From Coprinopsis marcescibilis (Eukaryota; Basidiomycota; Agaricomycetes; Agaricales; Psathyrellaceae): 57,795 nt of DNA. Location: contig ML210339.1 in assembly GCA_004369085.1 (NCBI GenBank), positions 1-57,795 on the forward strand, given 5' to 3'. Below are positions 45,940-57,238 of the stretch, in pieces (within the stretch, counting starts at the first letter, position 1; the number at the start of each line of letters is the position of its first letter). The position numbers were made by a program, and so were the translations under genes. The notes below the pieces were generated by a model. That model saw only the letters and a program-made list of their open reading frames with translations. It was not told where the DNA came from and searched no databases.

Positions 45940-48900
45940 ATGGCCTTTCACCACGGCCCACAACGTCCAGCGGTCTCAGCTGGCAGCTACCCAGAACAAA
46001 ACTACGAGGCAGGCGCGAAATGGATCAAGCACCTCACCCAGGATAGGTTGAATACCTTTCGGGGAGGTCGTTATGGTGATGTGAACCTCTCGCATGTCCT
46101 GTTCCATGATAGGAAAGATAGCAGCGAATATGTCAAGCTTCGAGTGTGAGTGGTTTAGTTCGTAGAGGCCGTGGTCGTCGTTGAACGATGGTTTCAGTTG
46201 GAGTGCACCCGGTCTTTCAAAGCCGACGTTCGAGGAGGCCCTGCAGCAAAAGTACAGGATTGCTAAAAAGGTGGGCAAGCTCTCTGTAGAGTCTTGGGCA
46301 TCTTTTGCTAATGTCTGAACCCAGGGAGAATCGTTTGGGCCATCTTGTACGTCCTCGGATTTCTAGGGAACGTTTGACACTTTGATTCTTATTGTGTTCG
46401 CAAATTTTAGGGGTACGTAACCCGAGGTTATGTTCCGCTCAACCTGGTGTTTACCCTGATTTAGACCAACCATTGGTGGCAAGTTACTGTTCACATTCCA
46501 GAGGAATGGCACAAGTACGAGCGCGTTCAGTGTAAGTGTTTCCTGGTAGGTGTTTAGGAAACCCGAGTCTTACTATCATTTCAGTTGAATTCGACCCAGG
46601 ATGCGAAGCCATGATCTACTCGCTTGACGGTACCCCGCTCCAAGGTTAGTATCTTGACATTTTATCATTGTGCCATCTACTGCTTTCCACTTTCCACATG
46701 GAATGGAAGGCAGGCATGGCAGTGGTTGTGCATGGTTTCGGACTGCAGTTCGCTTCAGGGACTCCATCGTTATTTCCTTTGGGGAGGACGCGTCATTATT
46801 CCATTACGGCAGCTAGATTGTCGACCGCCGTTCTCCCTCGTTCTGAATGTAACTGACGCGTCGCTATCGTCCAGGCATTACTGGAGGACATGGAGGAGAC
46901 CGTCGTGTCGACTACATCATCCCCATCGAGGCCCGCAAGGCAGGCATCCACGAGTTCATCGTCGAGTCCAGCTGCAATGGCATGTTCGGCATCCCCTGGA
47001 GTGGCGACACCATCGATCCTCCCGACATGAACCGCTATTTCCGCTTGGCCTCGGCCGACCTCGTCGTCCCCAACCAGGAGGCCTGGCGACTTATGTGGGA
47101 TTTCGAAACCCTGACTCAGTTCGTCAGGCAATTGGATGGCAACATGCAGTATGTATTTACTTGCCTCAACCCGTTAGATGACTCTGATAGTGTTCCAGCC
47201 TCCAGAACAAGGCGTTGGTCGCTGCCAACGAAATTATGAACGTATTTGGCAAGGGTGACTTGAGCGATATCACGAAAGCTCGGGAACTCGCAGCTGAGGT
47301 GTTTGGCGAGGGCTGGGAGGAGAAGGGTGCTGCTATCTACGACGACGGCCCTAAACGTCCGACAGTGTGGGGTATCGGCCACTGCCACATCGATTCTGCC
47401 TGGCTTTGGCCCTATCGCGTGACGCAGCAGAAGGTTGCACGTTCTTGGAGTACCCAGATCGACCTCATGGAGCGCTACCCTGAGCACCGATTCGCGTGCT
47501 CCTCTGCTCAGCAGTACAAGTGGGTTGAGCAACTGTACCCTCAGTTGTTTGTCAAGCTTAAGGAGAAGGTCGCTGAGGGCAAGTTCCATCCGGTTGGAGG
47601 GACTTGGGTTGAGAATGACAGCAACATGCCGAGTGGAGAGGCTTTGGTTAGGCAGCACCTGTTTGGACAGAACTTCTTCCAGACTAGGTTTGGGAAGCGG
47701 TGTGACACTGCGTGGTTGCCGGATTCCTTCGGTTTGACTGGCGCGTTGCCGCAGATCATCAGACAGTCTGGTATGTGGTTTGCTTGGGAAAGACTGTGCG
47801 AAGAGGCTAACGGCGACTGCAGGCATGAAGTACTTCTTCACGCAGAAGCTCTCTTGGAACAACATGTGTGTAATTCGTCTCCACGCATATCTGCAGGACT
47901 GACCTGCTGCCCACTAGCAATCGATTCCCTCATACCACGTTCAACTGGGTTGGTATCGACGGCACCCAAGTACTGTGCCACATGACTCCTGGTATGTATG
48001 TGCGGCTATCACCGTCGGGGCTGCACTCACGTTTTAACCCTCAGTCGAGACCTACACCGCTCAAGCTACCGTCGACGATATCAGGAAAGGATTGACCAAC
48101 CACAAGGTGGCTTTATCTATCACTCGCAGTTTCGAACGACACTCACAACTGCGTAGAATATTGAATCATCTGATACGGCCCTTCTCGTCTTCGGTAACGG
48201 AGATGGAGGAGGAGGACCTTTGAGCAAGATGTTGGAGAACGTAAGTGTATCTATTTTCTCCATAACTTCACCGTCTCATAGATCGACGTTACCGTAGCTC
48301 CGCCGTATTCGTGCGGCCAGCAATCAACATCGTGACATCCAGCCAGTTAGCATGGGCTCTTCCGTCGATGATTTCTTCGAAGATTTGGAAGAAACCACCA
48401 ATGCAGGAAAGAAGCTCCCGAACTGGCATGGCGAGCTGTACCTGGAATTCCATCGGGGTACTTATACCTCGCATGGATCGATCAAGAAGGGCAACAGACA
48501 CTCGGAGATTTTGCTGAGGGATGTTGAGGTATGTGGCTCACTTTTCCCGCGTCGTTTCTTTTGAGTGGCTTATCGTATGGCGGTTACAGTTAATCGCGAC
48601 TTTAGCTTCGCTTTATCGATACCATAAGAACGATTATGTGTATCCGAAGAAAACTCTGGACGATTCTTGGGAGAAGGTTTTACTGAATCAATGTAAGTGG
48701 TTGCTATATGTGAATGATTCTCGATGCTGATTCTCTTTCTGTACAGTCCACGATGGTAAGGATGTACCCTAGCAGATAGACAATCCCGAGCTGACTTTCC
48801 GTCTACTATTAGTCCTTCCAGGTTCATCAATGTAAGTTTACTATCTCTACCCCATCACCGTATTGACCAACTCACAATAAAATACAGTGCCATGGTCTAC

Positions 48901-51096
48901 GACGATGCCGAGAAGTACTACGCTGAAGTTAAGCGTGACGGCGAAGCAATGCTCGAAGAAGCCATCTCCGTCCTCTTCCCCAGCTCTATGCCTCTGACTG
49001 AAAACACACGCTCCAAGGCCCTCGCTGGCAACGCCAAGGTCGTTTCTCTCAACACTACCTTCTTCCCCAGGCTCGACATCATCAAGGTGCCGCTGGGAAG
49101 CCGGACCTCGAGCTCAGATATCAAGGGACAGGTGTTGCAAGCGTCGCAGGATGGGCGTGTCGGTTACGCGTTGATGCATTCCCCTGGAGGAGCTGCCCCC
49201 GGAGAGCTGCTTAACGGAACGAATGCGTTGAGGAACAAGTTGAAGCCTGTTTCGGGTGAGTTCATGCGCTTTTCAAGGGACTCTTTAATAACGACCATAT
49301 CAGTTTATACCAACGGATCTGATCACTTTGTGTTGAGGAACTCTACTGTACAGTTGACAATTTTCGAGGGAAGGATTACGAGCTTGTTGGACGTCGCCTT
49401 GGAGTATGTATCCTATTCGTTTCATCTGTTCCACCACCTTTCACTAATCCCTACCACTCGGTTCAGTCGCGAATTGATCTTAGATGGACAGACTGGTGGT
49501 CTCGTCATCTTCGAGGACCGACCCAACTACTGGGATGCTTGGGGTACGCCCTTTCCTTCCTTCTAAGATGTATCTGACTAGATATATACATCAGATGTCG
49601 AAGTGCACCATCTTGAAGTCAGGAAGGAGCTCAAGTTCACCAACGTCACTGTCATCGCACAAGGTCCTTTGTTCGCTGCTGTTGTCGCAGAAGTCAAGTA
49701 CGGCAAAAGCAACATTGCAGTCACGGTATGTTCGATTCCACATCGAATTTGTAGTGCTTCTGAACTGAGCGATGTGTTTCGCAGATTTCCCTCTCTGCTA
49801 CCACCGGTATGTATCACTGCACGTTTGGGTTTTGATTGAGACTGATGATGGAGGCTATTTACTCTTATAGCAACTGTCAAAGAAGGGTCTCGCTCGTTCT
49901 TCAACTTTGAGGCTGATGTCGACTGGCATCAACGTCACGAATTCCTCAAGTGTAAGAACTAACAATCTTTGAGAGCATAAATGCCAGCTGACATTTCGGT
50001 GCTCCCAACAGTCCAACTGCCTTTGGACGTCCACAGCCCCAATGCCACCTACGAGACCCAGTTCGGATACGTTCAGCGCCCCACCCACAAAAACACCACA
50101 TGGGATATTGCCAAGGTAAGCTCCTCGGGCGGATCATTGTAATACAGCTGCTGATTCTGTTGGCTTTTCCTTTCTTAGTTCGAAGTCTGTGGTCACAAGG
50201 TTCGTTTCCCTATCTCATCTTGCACCCGACCGCTTGACTGACTGTCTGCCTTTAGTATGCCGATTTGAGCGAGTTCGGTTACGGTGTTGCGATTCTTTCG
50301 GAATCCAAGTATGGTTTCTCGTGCCAAGGAAGTTTACTCTCGATTTCGCTTCTGCGTTCTGCCACTGCTCCGGATGCTGAGCAAGATCAAGGAGAGCATA
50401 AATTCTCATGGGGTGTTTATCCTCATCTGGGTCACTTCTTGGAGTCGGATGTCCCTGTCGCTGCGTACTTGTATAACTCCCCCCTCAGAGGTCAGCTTTT
50501 TCGCGAGTCATCTGAGGTCGATTCGGACTGATACCCCTTTGAAGTTCGCGTCCTTCCTCCTGGAACCGAGGACATTTTATCCACGCACAGGCCACCTTTC
50601 CATATCACGGGTGCTCGCAATGTCTTTTTGGAGACTGTGAAGAGAGGAGAATACGACTCATTCGAGGCTCCTGTCAACCCTGAAGACGAGAGTACCACCA
50701 CCACCTTGATACTCAGGTTGTACGAAGCGTATGGGGGACACGCTTCTGCGGAGCTCCAGATTGCTTCTGACTTGCCGGTTGTCGCCGCATACTCGACCAA
50801 CCTGCTCGAGGACATTCAAGATGCGGCCTTGCTCCAGATCTCGCACTCTGTAGACAACAACAACTTGAACTCGACGTTTAGCAAGAGCATCAAGTTGGAC
50901 TTCCGTGGATTTGAAATCAAGACGATCAAACTCGTTCTTGGTACGCCACCCCCTCACTCCTCAAAATCTCATAATAAACTGTTAGTCTCGGTGCTGTAGC
51001 CTCTTACTGATTGATCCTCCGTCCTGTGTATGGCTGCTGATTTACTTCTCCTCCTTTCTTATCGTTTTTCTAGGAACAAGCGTTCGAGCTGGGTGA
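45940..51096 (+). CDS. AMS1: GH38 alpha-mannosidase (Ams1 type)
   Basis: Class II alpha-mannosidase for free oligosaccharides, in the cytosol or vacuole; no signal peptide at the start ([20 protein letters not shown]). Motifs in order: [20 protein letters not shown] (N-terminal domain), [14 protein letters not shown] (zinc His and Asp), [36 protein letters not shown] (nucleophile Asp), NQFHDVLPGSSI (zinc His), then the beta-rich C-terminal half ending [17 protein letters not shown] and TGA at 51094. More than 20 exons, all joins checked in phase where followed. Exon 1 is 45940-46145, exon 2 46198-46270, exon 3 46325-46346, followed by a 2-nt exon (46411-46412) and the next exon from 46465. 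Near 48693-48888, exons of 9 nt (48747-48755) and 19 nt (48813-48831) encode FHDVLPGSSI. Confidence 0.9.
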
Positions 51097-51716
51097 ATGT
51101 TGATCAGAACCAGCTGTTGCAACTGTAATTGTATTCGGTTTATGACCTTTCATGATCTTCTCGCGATTCATATCTTGCTGTTATCCTTCCTTCTCTGCGA
51201 TGAATGGCGGATTGGTTTTGTTCTCCTTTTCTGGCGACAAACAAAGCCGCAAGTTTTCGCCCCCTGCTGTGTTTTTCTGGATTTCTAGTTGTTGTACTTG
51301 TCCCCGTTGTTGCTTCCCGCTGTATGTAAAGTCTATTTATTCAATGTTGTACTGCACATATCTTTTGGAACGTCTGCGGCGATCTGCGGCCGCCAGTGGC
51401 ATGGTCCATGCGGATCCGACGCGCTAATTAGATGTCAAGTAACCCTTCGTCTCATGGAATCACACCAGGAAGCATAGCATACATCCTTGGGCGAAACCGC
51501 CAATCACAATCACTGCTAACCGATTGACGGGAGCCTGGTACCTGATCTGAAAGGTGTATAAATACGCTTGCCACAACCTTGTGGGTTGCTACCTGCTGCC
51601 GTCACCACTACGCCTTCTCGCTCCCATACTCGACTCCTGCTTTCAGTTACCCTTCCTTCAAGCCCCTCGAGCTCCACATATCTACACACTATCAAGACAG
51701 ATACGTATCTGAACAA
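51097..51716 (+). other. 3' region of GH38 gene and promoter of the next gene
   Basis: A TATA-like GTATAAATA at about 51554-51562 lies roughly 160 bp before the ATG at 51717. No other feature is seen. Confidence 0.35.
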
Positions 51717-52271
51717 ATGGACGCCCCACGTAACATTGTGGTCAACGATTTTATGTTCTGCGCTGACCATGGTGATGAATACTGTCATGCATGCTGTTGC
51801 GACCATCGGCTCACGAACAACATCCGGATCGAGGACGTGTTGCAGGACGACTCCAGGTTTGACTTTGAGCATGACTTGGAGGTGAGTGGGTGGAGGAGTG
51901 CTCGTGTCTTCCCGAACCTCCGGGAGCTCCGCAACTTCATTTCTGCTACGTGACACGGACACTGATGTTCCTTCTTCTTCCGTTGGCCTTTATAGGAACG
52001 ACAGTCTATCAACGCGTATGCTCTGGGAGCCGTAGCTGCTATCCAGACAGAGGACTCGTTCGAGTGCGAGAAGCACAGTACGGTTGACTGCGAGAGGTGC
52101 TTTGATTGGGTGGAGATTGTGACGAAGCATGCGGAGGATGTGGAGGAGTTGGGGCGTTGGAATCTGGGGAGTGCAAGACATAGCTTGGATTTGGAGTCTG
52201 CCGCCAATCTATCGAGCTCGTTGGCGGAGAAGCTCAAGTTGCAAGGCGACGAATCGACCTTGACGTCCTAG
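51717..52271 (+). CDS. Small Cys/His-rich (putative zinc-binding) protein of unknown function
   Basis: Two exons, 51717-51881 and 51996-52271, joined through a GT-AG intron, give 146 residues. The N-terminal part has a dense cluster, FCADHGDEYCHACCCDHRLTNN, with a C-x2-H...C-x2-C-x-C-x-H-like spacing that could bind zinc. The second exon holds CEKHSTVDCERCFDWVE, a second Cys/His group (C-x2-H...C-x2-C). The C-terminal third is helical and acidic. I do not recognise a named family; the spacing recalls MYND or other cross-brace fingers but does not match one cleanly. Confidence 0.65.
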
Positions 52272-55073
52272 CTCTCCCATGTTCCGTTGCACTCGACGCG
52301 ACGGAGATTCCACGCCGCCCGTGGCGGCCAAGTTGCTGTTGCTAGCACCGACGCTCCCGTAATATCTGAAAAAGAATTTAGACAGTACATATAGACGCTG
52401 ATCTCGGGGAATTGTAAATCACAGGAAGATATCATAGCGTACATAACATGTTTCTTAATGCGGTATACCTCAGCCTGCTTCCATTTCGTTGAACCAACAT
52501 GACTCTTGGTCGCCTCAGTTCTGAACATCTGAGATCTTTGAACCCAGATTCTTCGAGGACATGTGCTTCTGGCACAGACCGGTGATAGACACTGAGAGGT
52601 AGTTGGAGATGCATGTACTTCCACAGGTTCCGACACTATATCAGACATGAGTATGATGTGGGCCAGCGCTTGAGTTTTAGGTCGCGGGGTGTAACTCGGA
52701 ACCAAGCATTTACGCCCAGAGTAGACTCCTGAAATCGACTCATTATGATCAGTGTGCTGGACTTCGATGGAATGCGACTCTGAATCACCTTCAACTTGTT
52801 GGTGCACCCCAGGGGCAGAACTCTTCCAGGACTCCATAACGGACATCTAGGTGTATCTTCGAGTGTGCTCAATGCATCTGTATGTTCCGCATTGTGTCCC
52901 AAGCTTGCAAGAAGCTGCAATGCTGTTCAGTGTTGCTGAAGAAAAAAATTATGTCATTGTACCTGGATGGTTGAAAGATGCTACATGTGTCAGTATGATT
53001 GCTGTTAACCTCTGTCAGATTGTGTATATACTGCCTGCAACCGCTGGACCGATGTCGAATCTCGATGGAATATGGCAAAAGACAGAGACAGAGAGACCTG
53101 CACATAATGGTTGTAGCTTTCTCGTCACCTAGGCTGGTGCTGCAGCAGACAATGTTATATGTATGACAAGCGGCTCATTGATTCGAAATGGGCTATGCTT
53201 TTACGAGCAGCTCCTTTGGGTCAGTCATTTCCAAACCTGGGTTGATTTCAATGCTCAAGAGAAATGAGCCGGTAAATTTAGTTGGCGATCAAGGTGAACC
53301 AGCAATGTTTCTTACCGTATGTCTGTCTGCTATGAGCTGAAATTTCCGTAAGGTATGTAGCCCCAAGGCGCTAATGTTTCTCTGGGGAAAGGAAAACTGC
53401 CGACGGGCGCTTAAAGACTTGATCGCGGTCGAACCCGCGAAGCTGGCTCATCCAATTACACCTTTGGCCTTGAGCTTTGCTTGAGCGGAGCGAGCGCTCA
53501 TCAGCTTCCCGAGTTTCAGCACAGGAATATCTGTAGATATCACTATCCTACTTCTCGACTACAAGTACGCTTCCAATCTTACATCATTTGCTCAACACCA
53601 GATGTCCGAGTCCCATCGGCCAAATCTTGTGATTTGGACTAGCGCAAGGTAAGTAGCTGTACGTACTTATTACAGCTGAAACCGCGTTCCAAGGCAACGG
53701 AATGACTGAATGACGACTTGGCCGTAACACCAGGGAAGCTGGTGGGAATTCTCAACAGCTATCGAGTTTCCGAATATGCGACGATGCTAAGTAAGACGCT
53801 ATCGCCTAGATCGAGCAGTTACGACTAGATGGCGTACACAAAGAGCTAATATGCGCGACAATGAAGGTACCAACGGTAAGCCCAGGATTGTATGGGCCAG
53901 CTCACGGTGTTGCGATGAATGTGGGCAGTGCACCCTCGGAGCACGTCTGGTGTTCACCCTGTGACACGAAGGGGTCGGACTGATGGAGTCTGACGTGAGA
54001 GACGTGGGGTACTGCGTGCTTGGCCCAAGGCTGCCATCTACCTCTCAAAAGCAGCATTGAACGCTATAATCCAGCTGTAAACCCACTGCAACTTCCACTG
54101 GAATTGTAATAGATTAGATTAGATTCAGCATGCTGACTGGACGTGTTTGATCGGAAAGTTTTATTGCGATGCGTGCGGAGTCGACTGGCGTGATGTGGTC
54201 CGTGCGCCACGAGCAAAATTTCGTTCTTGCGGGCGGCTGATCGTTGGCTCCGCAGCATCAATGTTCCTCGCTGATTCCATCGTACCATACCCTCTGAGAA
54301 GTACTACGCTGTCGACAGAAAAGTTTCTTCCCGACTGGCAACGCGAAAGCAGCAGTCACTTTAAGACTGAGCTCTTGACGGAAAAACAGAGTTCGCCATA
54401 AGTTGCTGGGGGTTCCAATTGTCAATGTCATCCTTATGTATCACTGCTGTGCATTCACGTGGAACGTTCGATTGGAACGTTCCACCGGGGATAAATTGAT
54501 GGGTAACTACGAGGAAATTCCAGAAACTAAAGGGCATATTGTACATAAAACAGCGCAAATGCCAGGGGCCAATATCCGGTCTGACCGAGCCTTGAGGATT
54601 CTACAGAAAAAATGAGGTGGGACGAGTCCGGACGAGTTGACTTTAAAACTCATTGTACGTTCCCTTTGCGCTCCCATATTCCTGAGCAGCGACATGTACG
54701 GACTAATTTCGACCCTAGCAATCCAAGGACACGGCCAAAAATAGCTCCTAACAAAACGTTTCATTCCAGCAGTCAAGGCCGCAAGAGCTTGACCAGTGAG
54801 TAGAAATCTGGTCATCACCCGTTCTTCCCGTGGGGAGATGTTAAAGAGGCAAGTTGAGCCGCGTGAAGGGTTGCAACGATACAGGACGAACTGTACGAAG
54901 TTACCTCTAGGGACAGGGTGACTGAGGGCAAGTTTGGCCGATGGATGATTATTGCTGCCGAGAAACATCTGCCATCGCAACAAACAGCGGGCTTAAATTC
55001 CCTATGGGTTTAGGCGGGGTATTATAGAAACACTGTGAGTAACAATCCAGCAACGTTTTCATGATCCCGTCCC
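52272..55073. other. Long intergenic stretch, no gene supported
   Basis: Both strands were scanned. Frames up to about 190 codons exist (for example 52268-52846 on -) but without motifs. A short AGATT repeat occurs at 54112-54124. No tRNA, transposon ends or fragments of the neighbouring genes were recognised. Confidence 0.35.
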
Positions 55074-56795
55074 ATGCCCAAGCTTCAGCCCATCAATTTT
55101 AGGCTGGCGTCGCTGGCCACTCTGGTGACCTGGCAGCGTCTGGTACTTGCTGGTATCTTCATTCTCCCCCCGTACCTCTTCCCGAGATGGGATTATCGAC
55201 CATACAACCCACGCCAAGCCATATACGATCACGACCTTCGAGGACTCCTCCTCTCCCTATGGGCCCCGCCCGCCTGGTTTTACCCCACCCTGTCGCGCTA
55301 CCTACAGCTGGCATTCGTTCTTCGACTTCCAGGATCGACCCCTCTCACATACTCCGCCCTCATCTACCCAATCTGGGTGGCTATTGGTCTGAGCAGGGTG
55401 CCAGTTGCCAACTATTTTTCGGAATGGGTAGGCCAACGTGAGAACAGATACTTCAGACATTGGGCTCTGTACGAGGACACGATTGGTTTCGGGCCAGCGC
55501 TCGCCGTTCTGCTCGTGTGTCACGCCGCTGGCGTCATCTCAAGTGAAGATCCCACAGGCGCAAACGGCCAGTCGACCTCGATACTCGAAGGAAATTTCGG
55601 CATCCCCCTCGCGCTCGCGTCCGCCATCGCGATGTGTTGGTTGGAGGACGCGAGCTGGACGTACTGGATCTGCATACCAATTGCAATGGTCGTAGTGGTT
55701 GCCCACCGTACGCTTCGCGGCTTCCTCCACGTAGGGCGCAACATCAACAGCAGGTACCAGCGCGTGCCTGTCTCAGACATTGGCGTCATCGGGACTGCCA
55801 CCTACAAGGCCTCAGGGATCACAGTTTTGGGACGTCTAGTCGCATTCGTCGTCGTTGCAGGAATCTCGTTCGGTATCATGCTGCTCCCTTACAGCGTCAA
55901 CCGCGCCCGCTTCAACATCCCCATGACCCCAATGCCCATCTCGCCCTTTGCCCACAAGCCTCTTCTCGAGGTATTGGTACTGTCGTACCCACGGTCCAAC
56001 ATCAAGAAGCACACCTCGATCATGAAAACCACCATCGACAGCTACTTGCCGCTGCTTCAAGAGGGTGCGCTCCTCTCGGTGTACACACAGGCCAAAAAGC
56101 ACAAAGCGATGGAGGACGTCAAGCCATTCTACACCTCGTACAACAATATCACCTTCCACACCAACACGAAGGAGTACCCGGGCCACCGCGACGGACATTA
56201 CCTGCATCTCGCCGAGGCACTCGGGTGGGCGGCCGAGAAGCGTCCAGGCCACGAGCCGACGGAGTGGGTGCTGCTCATCGAGGATGATTTCCCGCTGTGC
56301 GGTGGAGAGGAGGGGCGGAACGGCCTGAGGGAGGTGCTGCGGGTGCTCGAGTCCAGTCGCTGGCCGTCCCACACGGACGTGCCTCGCCGACGCGGGGGTT
56401 GGATCGGGACAGGTGGCAGCGGGATCATCATGCACAATTCGTGGCTCCAGATCCTGCAGATGATAATCAAGACGCACGCGAGTGAGGAGGTCATTGCGAT
56501 GCAGCCTGTGGGGTATGTCCGGCCTCCGGATATTATCTTGCAGAACTGCGTTATGGGCGAGGATCCGTTCTGCAGGTTCCCTTGGGGTACTCGCGACGAG
56601 AACTGTCCGGATCGCTTTGGAAAGTCCTCGAACTGTGGGATGGTGATGACATCGAGGCAGATTATGGACCATATTGGGGCGTTGATGACTACCCATCCTC
56701 AGACGGCGGGAAGCTCGCCGCATGAGTGGAGGTGTGGATTCCGCCATCCCAAGCACGGTATGACTGGCTTCGAGGTCGTTCCGGTGGATTGGTAA
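55074..56795 (+). CDS. Intronless membrane-anchored glycosyltransferase-like protein
   Basis: 573 residues from ATG at 55074 in a single exon. The N-terminal half has about five or six hydrophobic segments (LVLAGIFILPPYLF, FGPALAVLLVCHAAGV, IPLALASAIAMCWL, WICIPIAMVVVVAH, LVAFVVVAGISFGIMLL). The C-terminal half is soluble and contains LEVLVLSYPRSN and WVLLIEDDFPLC; the EDD pattern in a hydrophobic strand is a typical metal/nucleotide-sugar site of GT-A glycosyltransferases. GTGGSGIIMHNSW and DIILQNCVMGEDPFC follow. The family is not certain; GnT-IV-like (GT54) is one possibility. The lack of introns is unusual beside its intron-rich neighbours. Confidence 0.6.
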   Translation: MPKLQPINFRLASLATLVTWQRLVLAGIFILPPYLFPRWDYRPYNPRQAIYDHDLRGLLLSLWAPPAWFYPTLSRYLQLAFVLRLPGSTPLTYSALIYPIWVAIGLSRVPVANYFSEWVGQRENRYFRHWALYEDTIGFGPALAVLLVCHAAGVISSEDPTGANGQSTSILEGNFGIPLALASAIAMCWLEDASWTYWICIPIAMVVVVAHRTLRGFLHVGRNINSRYQRVPVSDIGVIGTATYKASGITVLGRLVAFVVVAGISFGIMLLPYSVNRARFNIPMTPMPISPFAHKPLLEVLVLSYPRSNIKKHTSIMKTTIDSYLPLLQEGALLSVYTQAKKHKAMEDVKPFYTSYNNITFHTNTKEYPGHRDGHYLHLAEALGWAAEKRPGHEPTEWVLLIEDDFPLCGGEEGRNGLREVLRVLESSRWPSHTDVPRRRGGWIGTGGSGIIMHNSWLQILQMIIKTHASEEVIAMQPVGYVRPPDIILQNCVMGEDPFCRFPWGTRDENCPDRFGKSSNCGMVMTSRQIMDHIGALMTTHPQTAGSSPHEWRCGFRHPKHGMTGFEVVPVDW

Positions 56796-57238
56796 TGGGT
56801 GGTAAAAGTATAACAACTCTTGGTGTACGTTATTTAATCGTAATGGTCTGCGTACCGCCCAAGTGTATCTAGAATGATGCATTGGATCTATTATTGTGGT
56901 TGTAGAATGTGTAGGGATTTACCAGACTGTAATTGATATACCAATTTTCTGAACGTCGGTTTGGGCTTTGACGACAGAAATCTTGTGCTTGGTCGCTCGT
57001 CTGTATCAGGGAGATATTCGTAGTCTGAACAGAGTATATTATATTTTGATTTGAATTTATGGGAAATCTAGTAATAGTAAATGGATTCATGGATATATGA
57101 ATGCTATGAATGAAATGGTAGCATTATGGATGGGGGCCGACGCAACGAGATGATTTCGCATGCGGTCGAGGTCGTGAAGCCGATGGTAATGGAGTCGGGT
57201 AACCCCCAAGAAACGCCAGCCGACGGCATGGCCATCGG
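56796..57238. other. Intergenic; possible element edge
   Basis: The short string TAACCCCCAA occurs at about 57200 and 57240 close to the end of the recombinase frame. No gene is seen. Confidence 0.3.

Noticed and set aside
47116..47865. 249-codon minus-strand frame
   Set aside because: Antisense to the GH38 catalytic domain exons, which carry clear conserved motifs.
55836..56882. 348-codon minus-strand frame
   Set aside because: Antisense to the glycosyltransferase-like gene; no motif, and its openness follows from GC-rich codon bias on the other strand.
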